A stretch of 64,000 nt of DNA from JAPWJZ01 sp965279315. Its GTDB lineage: Bacteria; Pseudomonadota; Alphaproteobacteria; Micavibrionales; UBA2020. Both the position numbers and the translations under genes were made by a program. Each line of letters starts with the position of its first letter. Within the stretch, counting starts at the first letter, position 1. Positions 25,829 to 33,329 of the stretch are shown piece after piece. The DNA is taken from assembly GCA_965279315.1 (NCBI GenBank), contig OZ257145.1:2542001-2606000 (forward strand), read 5' to 3'. The notes under the pieces are model-generated. The model was not told the origin of the DNA. It ran no database searches and worked only from the letters and a program-made list of their open reading frames with translations.

Positions 25829-26113
25829 TTAGCGGAAACCTAGCAAGGGCAGCGGATCGACCAGCCCCATTTTCGCGGCCAGGATGATGGCGGCGGTGGA
25901 GGCAAAGGGCAGCCCCGCGACCATCGCCTTTTTCAAATTGCGGCTGCGTCCGCCCGCGAATGATTTCGTGATATAGCCCAGCCACACCACCAGCGAAAAC
26001 AATGCCGCACCGATGACAAGGAATGGTGCCTTGTCATTACCGAAATGCGCGACCGCCACGGCAAAGATAAAGACGAACAACGGGACAACGTGGAAACGGA
26101 AGAGGTTTTTCAT
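25829..26113 (-). CDS. Small integral membrane protein
   Basis: 94 residues, mostly hydrophobic with three likely membrane helices (about 8-25, 29-47, 62-83), joined by a short basic loop GGRSRNLKKAM. No family recognised. The ATG overlaps the upstream esterase stop (TGATG), so it is translationally coupled to that secreted hydrolase. Nothing in the sequence indicates a specific role. Confidence 0.75.
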   Translation of the reverse strand: MKNLFRFHVVPLFVFIFAVAVAHFGNDKAPFLVIGAALFSLVVWLGYITKSFAGGRSRNLKKAMVAGLPFASTAAIILAAKMGLVDPLPLLGFR

Positions 26114-27168
26114 CAGTCGTTTATATAGCGTGCCACGACAGGGTCAAGCGTTGCGATGAATTTATCGACGCTGTCGGTGTATTCTCCCGCTTCGCCCAGT
26201 TCATTGTTGATCGCCCCATGGCCTTTCTTGACCGGAATCACGGTTGCAGGAATGCCGAGCGCGTTGCTTTTTTCCGCATATTCGACCGACTGGCCGCAAG
26301 GGTCGCCCGTGCGCTGCGATGAACAGACGCTGAGCCAAGGCGATGCGGTCTTATCCAGCTGGTGGAACGGCGAGGATTCGATCCAATATGCCTCCTCGTC
26401 ACCGAACGCTTCTGCATAGCGTTCCTTCATGAATTCGATCGGGTGGTTCATTTGCGTCACCACATTGGTCGTGCCGCTGTCGAGGGATATCGTGCCAATC
26501 AGCTTGCCCACACCTGCATCCTGCCGTATCTTGGCATCCGCATTGACAAGCGACACAAGGTGCGCGCCCGCTGAATGCCCCATCAGGATCACGCGGCTCG
26601 CATCGCCGCCCCATTCCGCCGCATGTTTTTGCACATAGGCGACGGCGCGTGCCACGTCATTGCCTTGCTGCAATGCCATGCTGCCTTCGGCCACCATCGG
26701 GTAATTGACGCTCACGTACAAAAAACCCTTGCCGGTGTAATGTTCCATTTTATTGCCGGTCATGCCGCGCATGGTCTTGTCACCCACGCACCATCCGCCG
26801 CCATGCACCATGATGATGACCGGCGCCAATTTCTCGATCTTGCGTTTCGGATAGAACACGTCGAGCTTTTGCAGTTCCGCCGAACCATAGGCAACATCCA
26901 TGATGTCGCCCGGCGGGCCTTTTGCATTCCGGCCTTTCTTGCCGCTGTTCATCAGTTTGCTGACCTGCGCCTTGCGGTCCGCGCAGGTGCCACCGCCCAA
27001 TCCCTCCAGCAGTTTTTCGCTCAGGCCTCCATTCTGTTCACCTTCGCCCTTCGCCGCGCGGCGTTTCATCAGCATTTCACGCAAGCGGCCTCCGCCTTCG
27101 GCATCTGCTGGCGGCACAAAAACCACGCTGGAAAAAAGGATGGAGAGGATAAGAAGAATGCGAACCAT
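26113..27168 (-). CDS. Secreted alpha/beta hydrolase (carboxylesterase-like)
   Basis: 351 residues from the ATG at 27168, which starts a signal peptide (MVRILLILSILFSSVVFVPPADA); a frame opening 81 bases earlier is less likely. After a basic linker, the catalytic domain begins near 90: the YGSAELQKLDVFYP strand, the oxyanion motif HGGGW, and the nucleophile elbow GHSAGA, followed by a late Asp and a His in KKGHGAINNEL. This is the BD-FAE/esterase-lipase pattern with the HGGG oxyanion hole. Substrate unknown; the enzyme probably acts in the periplasm or outside. Several Cys (TCADRK, GGWCVG, SVCSSQ, GDPCGQ) suggest disulfides. Confidence 0.87.
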   Translation of the reverse strand: MVRILLILSILFSSVVFVPPADAEGGGRLREMLMKRRAAKGEGEQNGGLSEKLLEGLGGGTCADRKAQVSKLMNSGKKGRNAKGPPGDIMDVAYGSAELQKLDVFYPKRKIEKLAPVIIMVHGGGWCVGDKTMRGMTGNKMEHYTGKGFLYVSVNYPMVAEGSMALQQGNDVARAVAYVQKHAAEWGGDASRVILMGHSAGAHLVSLVNADAKIRQDAGVGKLIGTISLDSGTTNVVTQMNHPIEFMKERYAEAFGDEEAYWIESSPFHQLDKTASPWLSVCSSQRTGDPCGQSVEYAEKSNALGIPATVIPVKKGHGAINNELGEAGEYTDSVDKFIATLDPVVARYIND

Positions 27169-27268
27169 ATGATACCTGCCTGTTGGATATAATACTGCCA
27201 GATTGCCCAAGCCCCTGTGAACAGTCATAAATTCATGAAATTCCTGCATAATTTGCCATATAATCCAC

Positions 27269-27296
27269 TTGGTTTTTTAAGGCCATGTAGTATATT
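27269..27296 (+). promoter_or_regulatory. Probable sigma-70 promoter for gltX
   Basis: TTGGTT (27269-27274) and TATATT (27291-27296) with a 16-base spacer, about 32 bases before the gltX ATG. Confidence 0.5.
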
Positions 27297-27328
27297 GGCT
27301 GTTCTGAATTTGAAGGGAATTGAAGACC

Positions 27329-28666
27329 ATGACCGTCGCCGTAAGATTTGCCCCCAGCCCCACCGGAAAGCTGCATGTCGGTTCCGCGCGTACCGCGCTG
27401 ATCGTCTGGCTGTGGGCGCGCAAGAACAAGGGCACGTTCATGCTGCGCATCGACGATACCGACCTTGTGCGCTCGACGGAGGAAAACGTCGACGACATCA
27501 TGGCGGGCATGAAATGGCTCGGCCTCAACTGGGACAGCTTCGCCCGCCAGCGCGACCGCGGCCCCGATTACGCCCGCACGATTGAAAAACTGAAAGCCAA
27601 CGGCCGCCTTTATCCCTGCTATGAAACGGAAGAAGAGCTCGCGCTGAAACGCAAAGTGCAGCTGAGCCGCAGCCTGCCCCCGATTTATGACCGCGAAGCG
27701 CTGACGCTCACCCCCGAACAGATCGCCGCCCATGAAGCCGCCGGCCGCAAGCCGCATTGGCGCTTCAAGCTGAACCACGCGCCCATCGTGTGGGAAGACC
27801 TCGTGCGCGGCCATGTGGAATTCGACGGCAAGGATATGTCCGACCCCGTGCTGGTGCGCGAAGACGGCCGCCCGCTGTACCACATCTGCTCCGTCATCGA
27901 CGATATCGATTTCGGCGTGACCCATATCGTGCGCGGCGAAGACCACGTGACCAATACCGCAACCCATGTGCAGATGTTCGAAGCGCTGGGCGCAACGCCG
28001 CCGCAATTCGCGCATGTCACGCTGCTGGGCGATATGGAGGGCGGCAAGCTTTCCAAACGCAAGGGGGGCTTCGGCATCAAATCACTGATGGAAGAAGTCG
28101 GGATTGAGCCCATGGCGCTGATCTCACTTGTCTCCCGCATCGGCACCTCCGACCCTATCGAGCCGATGTTCAAGATGGAAGATGTCATCAACAGCTTCGA
28201 CTTCGCAAAATTCTCGCGCAACCTGCCGAAATTCGACGAGGACGAGCTGTACCGCCTGAACGCGAAAATTTTGCACCAGAAACCGTTTGCCGAAGTGAAA
28301 GATCGACTGGCCGCTTTGGGCCTCGGCGAAATCGACGAAGCCTTCTGGAACGCCGTGCGCCCGAACCTCGAAATTTTGGGCGACATCAAGGATTGGTGGC
28401 ATGTGGCCAAGGGCAACGTGACGCCCGTCATTCAGGACGCCGATTTCGCCAAGACCGCCGCCGAACTCCTGCCCCCTGCGCCTTGGGACAACACGACGTG
28501 GCAAAAATGGGTCGAGGACATCAAGCAAAAGACCAACCGCCGCGGCAAGGAACTGTTTATGCCGCTCCGCTGCGCCATCACCGGCCAGGAACACGGCCCC
28601 GACCTGAAAGACCTGCTGCCGTTGATTGGCCGCGAGCGGGTGCTGGAGCGGTTGAAGGCGGCTTGA
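27329..28666 (+). CDS. gltX: Glutamate--tRNA ligase
   Basis: 445 residues. It charges tRNA-Glu (and in many alphaproteobacteria tRNA-Gln as well). The class I HIGH-like motif is in PSPTGKLHVGSAR (9-21), then LRIDDTD, and the KMSKS loop appears as KLSKRKG with K240 and K243. The C-terminal half is the alpha-helical anticodon-binding cage typical of bacterial GluRS. The ATG at 27329 follows GAAGGGAA; an in-frame TTG 9 bases earlier is unlikely. The trmJ-type gene begins 3 bases after its stop. Confidence 0.97.
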   Translation: MTVAVRFAPSPTGKLHVGSARTALIVWLWARKNKGTFMLRIDDTDLVRSTEENVDDIMAGMKWLGLNWDSFARQRDRGPDYARTIEKLKANGRLYPCYETEEELALKRKVQLSRSLPPIYDREALTLTPEQIAAHEAAGRKPHWRFKLNHAPIVWEDLVRGHVEFDGKDMSDPVLVREDGRPLYHICSVIDDIDFGVTHIVRGEDHVTNTATHVQMFEALGATPPQFAHVTLLGDMEGGKLSKRKGGFGIKSLMEEVGIEPMALISLVSRIGTSDPIEPMFKMEDVINSFDFAKFSRNLPKFDEDELYRLNAKILHQKPFAEVKDRLAALGLGEIDEAFWNAVRPNLEILGDIKDWWHVAKGNVTPVIQDADFAKTAAELLPPAPWDNTTWQKWVEDIKQKTNRRGKELFMPLRCAITGQEHGPDLKDLLPLIGRERVLERLKAA

Positions 28667-28669
28667 TTT

Positions 28670-29449
28670 ATGGCTGGCACTAATACAGCAAAAGAAAACA
28701 CAAAAGCCATTCCCCTCGCCCCCACGGTCATCCTCGTGCGGCCGCAGCTGGGGCAGAATATCGGCATGTGCGCGCGGGCGATGCTGAATTGTGCGGTGAC
28801 GGAGCTGCGCATCGTGAAGCCGCGTGACGGCTGGCCGAACCCTGATGCGACGGCGGCGGCATCGGGCGCGATTGCACTGCTCGAAAACGCGAAAATTTAT
28901 GAAACGACGGCCGAGGCAGTCGCCGACCTCGATTTCGTGGCGGCGACGACGGCGCGCGAACGCGGCGTGGTGAAGGATATTTACACGGCCGAGGCGGCGG
29001 CGAAGGAAATCCGCGCGCGGAATGTGAACACGCAAAAATGCGGTATCATGTTCGGGCCGGAGCGTACCGGATTGGAATCCGACGATGTGGCGCTGGCATC
29101 CGCCATCGTCAATATCCCGCTCAATCCCGGGTTTTCGTCACTGAATTTGGCGCAGGCGGTGCTGCTGACCTGTTATGCATGGCTGAATGCCGACAATCCG
29201 TTCCGTGAAGAACAGGTCGTGCCGGACCTCGGCGATACAGCGCCCGCGACAAAGGGCGATGTCGAGAACCTGATGAAGCATCTGGAAGACGACCTCGATA
29301 CCGGCGGCTTCTTCCGCAGCCCTGAACAGCGTCCGACGATCCTGCGGAACATAGGCAATTTCTTTTATCGATCCGGCATGACGCAGCAAGACGTGCGTAC
29401 CATGCATGGGATTTTTTCCTGCCTGACGGGAAAGCGTATGCGGAAGTGA
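28670..29449 (+). CDS. SPOUT RNA methyltransferase, TrmJ family
   Basis: 259 residues. The SPOUT (trefoil-knot) core is visible: VILVRPQLGQNIGMCARAM at the start, VKPRDGWP, AATTARERG, then GIMFGPERTGLESDDV and the knot NPGFSSLNLAQAVLL. This matches TrmJ/LasT, which 2'-O-methylates position 32 of tRNAs; assignment to tRNA rather than rRNA is by family likeness. A ~90-residue C-terminal helical part follows the knot. It lies 3 bases downstream of gltX, so tRNA charging and modification genes share a transcript. Confidence 0.9.
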   Translation: MAGTNTAKENTKAIPLAPTVILVRPQLGQNIGMCARAMLNCAVTELRIVKPRDGWPNPDATAAASGAIALLENAKIYETTAEAVADLDFVAATTARERGVVKDIYTAEAAAKEIRARNVNTQKCGIMFGPERTGLESDDVALASAIVNIPLNPGFSSLNLAQAVLLTCYAWLNADNPFREEQVVPDLGDTAPATKGDVENLMKHLEDDLDTGGFFRSPEQRPTILRNIGNFFYRSGMTQQDVRTMHGIFSCLTGKRMRK

Positions 29450-29459
29450 CTGCATAGCG

Positions 29460-29485
29460 GTCACCCCTGCGAAGGCGGGGATGAC
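29460..29485. repeat. REP-like palindrome
   Basis: GTCACCCC and GGGGATGAC flank TGCGAAGGC: an imperfect inverted repeat of a type scattered through many proteobacterial genomes. It lies between the convergent trmJ-type gene and the coiled-coil membrane gene and may help end both transcripts. Confidence 0.7.
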
Positions 29486-29500
29486 GCTGGTATGCGGCAA

Positions 29501-30121
29501 TTACAGGTTCAAACCCGAATCCGGTTTCTTCTTCGGCGGCGGCGCATCGGCAATAGAACCATCCACATGGCGGCGATAGGATTCCGCGAATTTCTGCCGC
29601 AGGCTCGGCACACGTTCCAGTAGCTGGGAGAATTTGGGGGATTCGGCGAAGTCACGCATGTCGACATTCATCGCACCCCGCACGGCTTCTTCCGCGCGTT
29701 CGCGTTTCGCCTGCAATGTTTCAAAGAATTCGGCGTTTTCTTTTTCCAGCTTTTCTTTCGCTTTTTCCACGCGCTTGTCGCCCGTGATCCAGCCCAAAAC
29801 GATGCTAGGGACGATGAACAACGCGGAAGCAGGTACGCCTGTCAGCGCAACAGAAACGATATCGATCGCAAGGTTCGTTCCAATGGTCGCGCCGAAATAA
29901 CCCCCGAGCCATTTTCCCTTGGCCTGCGCCTTGATGTCGCCTTTCGCGGTATCCACAAAAGCATCAATCGCCTGCTTCTGGTCCTCCAGTTTCAAAATCT
30001 TTTCAGCGGGGTCGCGGCTTTGCACGGCGTCTTCAAAACGCGTGTCGAGCGTGCGCAGGATTTCCTGTTTCGCTTCCGCTGCCTTGGCTTCCGCCGCTTC
30101 GCGGCGTTTCTTGAAGAACAT
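29501..30121 (-). CDS. Coiled-coil two-helix membrane protein (tandem paralogue 2)
   Basis: 206 residues. A highly charged N-terminal helix (FKKRREAAEAKAAEAKQE, continuing to about 70) precedes two hydrophobic segments (about 78-115), then a second charged helix (DKRVEKAKEKLEKENAEFF) and a helical LLERVPSLRQKFAESYRRHV domain before a Lys/Pro-rich tail. The upstream neighbour (30136-30756) has exactly the same length and layout, with the equivalent LQALPGLRDHFIKALKN, so they are diverged tandem copies. No family recognised. A membrane hairpin with cytoplasmic coiled coils is the likely topology. It starts 14 bases after its paralogue ends. Confidence 0.8.
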   Translation of the reverse strand: MFFKKRREAAEAKAAEAKQEILRTLDTRFEDAVQSRDPAEKILKLEDQKQAIDAFVDTAKGDIKAQAKGKWLGGYFGATIGTNLAIDIVSVALTGVPASALFIVPSIVLGWITGDKRVEKAKEKLEKENAEFFETLQAKRERAEEAVRGAMNVDMRDFAESPKFSQLLERVPSLRQKFAESYRRHVDGSIADAPPPKKKPDSGLNL

Positions 30122-30135
30122 GCAATGCTCCGTCG

Positions 30136-30756
30136 TTAAATTCTGAAACCGTTTTTGTCGTTTTTCGGGGGCGTCACTTCTGGCGCGGCAGGCTGTCTCA
30201 GCGTGTTTTTCAGCGCCTTGATGAAATGGTCGCGCAAGCCCGGCAACGCCTGTAGCGCCTCGAATTTTTCCGAAGCGGCAAGTGTGCGGATATTGTCGCT
30301 GACCGCTTTTTCTGTCGCCGTCTCCACCGCACTACGCGCCCCGGCCAGCTGGTCGAGGAACGGCTGCATTTCGCCCTTCTGGCGTTCAATGAAGCCTTCA
30401 CGGCGCTTTTCGCCTGCGGCCAGCCCGCCAATAGCGGCCGGCACCATGACGAGCAGCATCAACGCAGGGTTCAGCGCGAAAAACACGCAGGCCGCCCCGG
30501 CCGCGCCCAGTGCCGGCAGGGTAATGCCGAAATATGGCAGCGAGATTTTCCCCGCGCCCGATTTGCTGATCGCGGTTTCAGTGATGTTTTCAATCACGGC
30601 GACCTGTTTGCGGATTTCGTCGAGTTGCGCGACCTTGTCGGCGGGATCTTCGAGTTTCAGCGCGGCGTCCATTTTTTCGCGCACGCCATCCAGCAATTGC
30701 TGGCGGGCGTTGTCGGCGTCGGCGCGCCGTTGCTCTTTGGACTTCCAGAATTTCAT
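30136..30756 (-). CDS. Coiled-coil two-helix membrane protein (tandem paralogue 1)
   Basis: 206 residues: charged N-terminal helix (MKFWKSKEQRRADADNARQQ), a DPADKVAQLDEIRKQVAVIE segment matching DPAEKILKLEDQKQAIDAF in the paralogue, two membrane helices (about 72-112), a charged helix, and a C-terminal helical domain with ALPGLRDHFIKAL before a polar tail (ending NDKNGFRI). It has its own strong promoter (30780-30807), separate from rpsD. Function unknown; it and the next gene form a two-gene operon. Confidence 0.8.
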   Translation of the reverse strand: MKFWKSKEQRRADADNARQQLLDGVREKMDAALKLEDPADKVAQLDEIRKQVAVIENITETAISKSGAGKISLPYFGITLPALGAAGAACVFFALNPALMLLVMVPAAIGGLAAGEKRREGFIERQKGEMQPFLDQLAGARSAVETATEKAVSDNIRTLAASEKFEALQALPGLRDHFIKALKNTLRQPAAPEVTPPKNDKNGFRI

Positions 30757-30779
30757 CTCGCGCTCCGTTGATGTTACGG

Positions 30780-30807
30780 ATAATAAAGGCCGCAGACACT
30801 ATGTCAA
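30780..30807 (-). promoter_or_regulatory. Strong sigma-70 promoter for the coiled-coil pair
   Basis: On the minus strand, a perfect TTGACA (30802-30807) and TATTAT (30780-30785) with a 16-base spacer, right after the rpsD terminator and 24 bases before the ATG. Confidence 0.7.
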
Positions 30808-30811
30808 GCAA

Positions 30812-30843
30812 ACAAAAAGGCCGCCCCTCTCGGGACGGCCCTT
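30812..30843 (-). terminator. Intrinsic terminator of rpsD
   Basis: On the minus strand a 9-base stem (GGCCGTCCC with GGGGCGGCC, one G-T pair, GAGA loop) is followed by TTTTTG. It lies 20 bases beyond the rpsD stop codon. Confidence 0.9.
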
Positions 30844-30862
30844 TGCTGGAATTCTATCCGGA

Positions 30863-31477
30863 TTAGCGGGAATAGAATTCGATGATGAGGTTCGGTTCCA
30901 TACGGACGGGGTACGGGACTTCTTCGAATTTCGGCGCGCGGATGAATTTGCCGGAGCCTTCCTTGTGGTTCACTTCGAGGTAGCCCGGCACTTCGCGGTC
31001 GGGAGCATCAACTGCCAGCACGACGAGCGCGAGCTGCAGGGATTTTTCCTTCACTTCGATCACGTCGCCGTCTTTCAGGGACAGCGAAGGGATGGTGACG
31101 CGTTTGCCGTTCACTTTCACGTGGCCGTGGTTCACGAACTGTCGTGCGGCGAACATGGTGGGGACGAATTTCATGCGGTACATGACGGTGTCGATGCGGC
31201 GTTCCAGCAGCTCGACCAGGTTGTGGCCCGAGTCACCTTTACGGCGGCGCGCTTCTTCATAGAGGCGGTAGAACTGGCCTTCGCCGATGTTCGCGTAGTA
31301 GCCGCGCAGTTTTTGTTTTGCGAGCAGCTGGATCGCGTAGTCAGTCGGCTTCTTGCGGTTCTGGCCGTGCTGGCCGGGGCCGTATTCGCGCTTGTTGTAG
31401 GGAGATTTTGCGCGGCCCCAGAGGTTTACACCAAGGCGGCGGTCGATTTTGTGTTTAGCCTGTGGACGTTTAGCCAT
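30863..31477 (-). CDS. rpsD: 30S ribosomal protein S4
   Basis: 204 residues, the usual S4 length. It binds 16S rRNA early in small-subunit assembly. The N-terminal segment (LGVNLWGRAKSPYNKREYGPG, in pieces) and the S4 RNA-binding domain (ERRIDTVMYRMKFVPTMFAARQ, then VNHGHVKVNGKRVTIPS) are typical, as is the ending NLIIEFYSR. The gene stands alone with a strong promoter (31601-31628), a 120-base leader and a clear terminator. Confidence 0.98.
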   Translation of the reverse strand: MAKRPQAKHKIDRRLGVNLWGRAKSPYNKREYGPGQHGQNRKKPTDYAIQLLAKQKLRGYYANIGEGQFYRLYEEARRRKGDSGHNLVELLERRIDTVMYRMKFVPTMFAARQFVNHGHVKVNGKRVTIPSLSLKDGDVIEVKEKSLQLALVVLAVDAPDREVPGYLEVNHKEGSGKFIRAPKFEEVPYPVRMEPNLIIEFYSR

Positions 31478-31580
31478 TATCGTTTCCTTCTAAAGATGTT
31501 TTACATCGTTCTTGCAATTGTCCCGGTAGTTCGACCCTCTCATCGAGGCGACGTGGTCAGGGCAAAGCAGCCCCTCCCCT

Positions 31581-31594
31581 CATTCCCGGGAATG
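31581..31594. repeat. Perfect 14-base palindrome in the rpsD leader
   Basis: CATTCCCGGGAATG lies a few bases after the expected transcription start and about 105 bases before the ATG. It could be a regulator site or a leader hairpin. Confidence 0.55.
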
Positions 31595-31600
31595 TGAGCG

Positions 31601-31628
31601 AATATAAGGGTTTCTGCGGGATTGTCAA
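31601..31628 (-). promoter_or_regulatory. Sigma-70 promoter of rpsD
   Basis: On the minus strand, TTGACA (31623-31628) and TATATT (31601-31606) with a 16-base spacer. The leader to the ATG is about 120 bases. Confidence 0.75.
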
Positions 31629-31704
31629 TCTGATAATTATGAATAAAAGAGCGAAATAGTCTATAATTTCAATTGGTTATGCAGGGGTGGCGAAAAATCC
31701 GGTT

Positions 31705-32094
31705 TCAAAAACCCAATTTCGGCGGCTTGCGCGACTTCAGAATCTTCAACGCCTTCTCCGTCCTGTCCTTCACATGCAGCGGGTTTTGGTCGAGTGGCGT
31801 GGCATCACGATAGGCATTACCGATCCATTGGTGATCGAGATAGCTCATATCCGCCGGAGGATATTTTAACTGTGCATCACGTTCCAGCGTCTCGATTTTT
31901 GCGAGCGCCTCCGCCTCCGGCATCGCTTCGGAAATCAGGGAGGAGAACGAACCTTTTTCGTAGAGGTGATGTTCGCGGATCCAATACCCAGGCTGGTTGA
32001 ATGCGGGGTCCATCGACCAGAACAGGTTGCTGTTCTGGTTGTCACGCCGCGCCTTGTACGCGCCTGTGCGATAGATTTTTCGGTCGTCGGTCAA
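31705..32094 (-). CDS. Hypothetical protein
   Basis: 129 residues, soluble, rich in charged and aromatic residues (FWSMDPAFNQPGYWIREHH, YPPADMSYLDHQWIGNAYRD), without signal peptide or membrane helix. Not recognised; I considered NDUFA12-like but the key pattern is missing. Its start overlaps the stop of the DUF962 gene (ATGA), so it is the last gene of a four-gene minus-strand cluster (33240 down to 31705). Confidence 0.72.
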   Translation of the reverse strand: MTDDRKIYRTGAYKARRDNQNSNLFWSMDPAFNQPGYWIREHHLYEKGSFSSLISEAMPEAEALAKIETLERDAQLKYPPADMSYLDHQWIGNAYRDATPLDQNPLHVKDRTEKALKILKSRKPPKLGF

Positions 32095-32582
32095 AGTGCG
32101 GGCGCTGGCGGTTGCGGCGGTTTCGCGCAGATGCGCTGGCCTTTCGGCTGCGCGGATTTTGTGAAGCGTTGTTTCAGGCCTTTCACACGCGCCACCAGCG
32201 ACTTGCCGAAGGATTGCGGCCCGGGGGATTGCGGCCCGGGTTTTGCGTCAGCCGTTTTCTTCACATGCCGATCAACTTCGGATTTCAGCGTGCCGGTCAC
32301 GAAATGGCCGAACATCTTGAAATCGCTTTTCAGCGACCAGAGCGGATAGGTAAATGTCGCGGGCTTGTTGCGCTCCACAAAAGCATGCGCTGTCCAAGCC
32401 GAGCCATATCCAGCTGCAATAGCGGCAACCGGCAGCCACCATTGGCCGATGACGACTGCCGCGCCCAGCAACGCGATGCTTGCGCCTGTGCCGGCAAGAT
32501 GTATGGCGCGGGTCAGCGGTTTCGCATGTTCGTTCAGGTAATACGGCCAGAATTCTTTAAACGATTTGATGTGGTCGGTCAC
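32091..32582 (-). CDS. DUF962 / Mpo1-like membrane protein
   Basis: 163 residues. The N-terminus (FKEFWPYYLNEHAKPLTR, then AIHLAGTG) and the AHAFVERNKPATFTYPLWSL block match the DUF962 family, whose yeast member Mpo1 oxidises 2-hydroxy fatty acids; the conserved His residues (EH, IHL, AHAFVE) are kept. Two membrane helices lie at about 30-65. After residue 107 the C-terminus is a basic, low-complexity tail that includes a 5-residue duplication (PGPQS twice) from a 15-base tandem repeat. It is coupled by overlaps to genes on both sides. A lipid-oxidation role is family-based inference. Confidence 0.85.
   Translation of the reverse strand: MTDHIKSFKEFWPYYLNEHAKPLTRAIHLAGTGASIALLGAAVVIGQWWLPVAAIAAGYGSAWTAHAFVERNKPATFTYPLWSLKSDFKMFGHFVTGTLKSEVDRHVKKTADAKPGPQSPGPQSFGKSLVARVKGLKQRFTKSAQPKGQRICAKPPQPPAPAL
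32211..32240. repeat. 15-base in-frame tandem duplication
   Basis: GGATTGCGGCCCGGG is repeated exactly twice, adding PGPQS-PGPQS to the tail of the DUF962 protein. Because it is a multiple of three, it can vary in copy number without breaking the gene. Confidence 0.9.
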
Positions 32583-32935
32583 GCGTTTGCCTTCGGGCTG
32601 CGGTTAAAACGTGGCCCTTTGTTCGCGGGATAGGCGGCGCGTTCCTGCTCCACCTGATACACGCTCGGCAGTTCCTGGATCAATTTTGCGAAGTAACGGT
32701 CGCATTTCACCTTGGCAAAACCGCTGGCAAGGATGCCGCGCGTTTCGATCTGCACTTCCGCGCCGTGTTTTTGCGCAAGGCGGCGGATGGCGCGCACCAT
32801 TTTATCTGCGGCTTGCGATTTGGCCTCCGCCACGCTGCCGAATTCGGCGGAAAGGCCGCCCGGCTTGCGGCGCGGCAGCTTCGCCATCACCACATAACTG
32901 TCGCGCAATACCGATGACTGGGACGGTTTTGCCAT
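32579..32935 (-). CDS. Small I9-like domain protein (copy 2)
   Basis: 118 residues. The core runs DSYVVMAKLPRR, a helix, RGILASGFAKVKC, then a helix and LIQELPSVYQVEQERAAYP. That beta-alpha-beta layout with a closing [hydrophobic]xxVE segment resembles the inhibitor-I9/subtilisin propeptide fold, but no protease gene lies nearby. The same plan occurs in the gene just upstream (32938-33240), so they are tandem copies. No signal peptide. It overlaps the DUF962 gene by 4 bases (ATGA). The function is not known. Confidence 0.72.
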   Translation of the reverse strand: MAKPSQSSVLRDSYVVMAKLPRRKPGGLSAEFGSVAEAKSQAADKMVRAIRRLAQKHGAEVQIETRGILASGFAKVKCDRYFAKLIQELPSVYQVEQERAAYPANKGPRFNRSPKANA

Positions 32936-32937
32936 GA

Positions 32938-33240
32938 TCAGATACGTGGGCCGCCCGGCGATTTTTTCCTGGCCGGATAAACATGGTTTTCTTTTTCAAC
33001 GCCGCCGATATAGGGCAGCTGCTTGATCTTGGCGGCGAAGGCATCATCGCAGGTCAGCATGGCGACGCCGATCATGGTGAATTTATTTCCCCATTTCACG
33101 TCGGCTTCGCGGCCTTCGGATTTGATCAGCGCATCGACTTCCTTGATCATGTCGAAAAAATTCGCGTCCTGCGCGACGGTCAGGATATAGCTGTTCGGCA
33201 CTGTGGCGGGGCCGCGCGGGCGGCCGGGGTCATGGACCAT
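32938..33240 (-). CDS. Small I9-like domain protein (copy 1)
   Basis: 100 residues: NSYILTVAQ, helix, KWGNKFTMIGVAMLTC, helix AAKIKQLPYIGGVEKENHVYP, and a basic tail. It aligns with the next gene at SY[IV][LV], the Cys, [AL][AK][LK]I, LP.[IV] and VE.E...YP, at the same spacing. It is the first gene of the minus-strand cluster that ends at 31705; GGAGG stands upstream of its ATG. I cannot name a function; a stand-alone propeptide-like inhibitor or a general ferredoxin-like fold are both possible. Confidence 0.72.
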   Translation of the reverse strand: MVHDPGRPRGPATVPNSYILTVAQDANFFDMIKEVDALIKSEGREADVKWGNKFTMIGVAMLTCDDAFAAKIKQLPYIGGVEKENHVYPARKKSPGGPRI

Positions 33241-33329
33241 AAAATCCTCCGGAAATGAAAAGTGATTGTCACCTTGGTAACCCCTATTTTCGGGTTAATC
33301 AAGAGGGGAAGAAACGCAAGGGATGTCAG

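Noticed and set aside
31705..32094. Possible NDUFA12-type complex I accessory subunit
   Set aside because: The size and aromatic content are suggestive, but the typical NDUFA12 core pattern could not be found.
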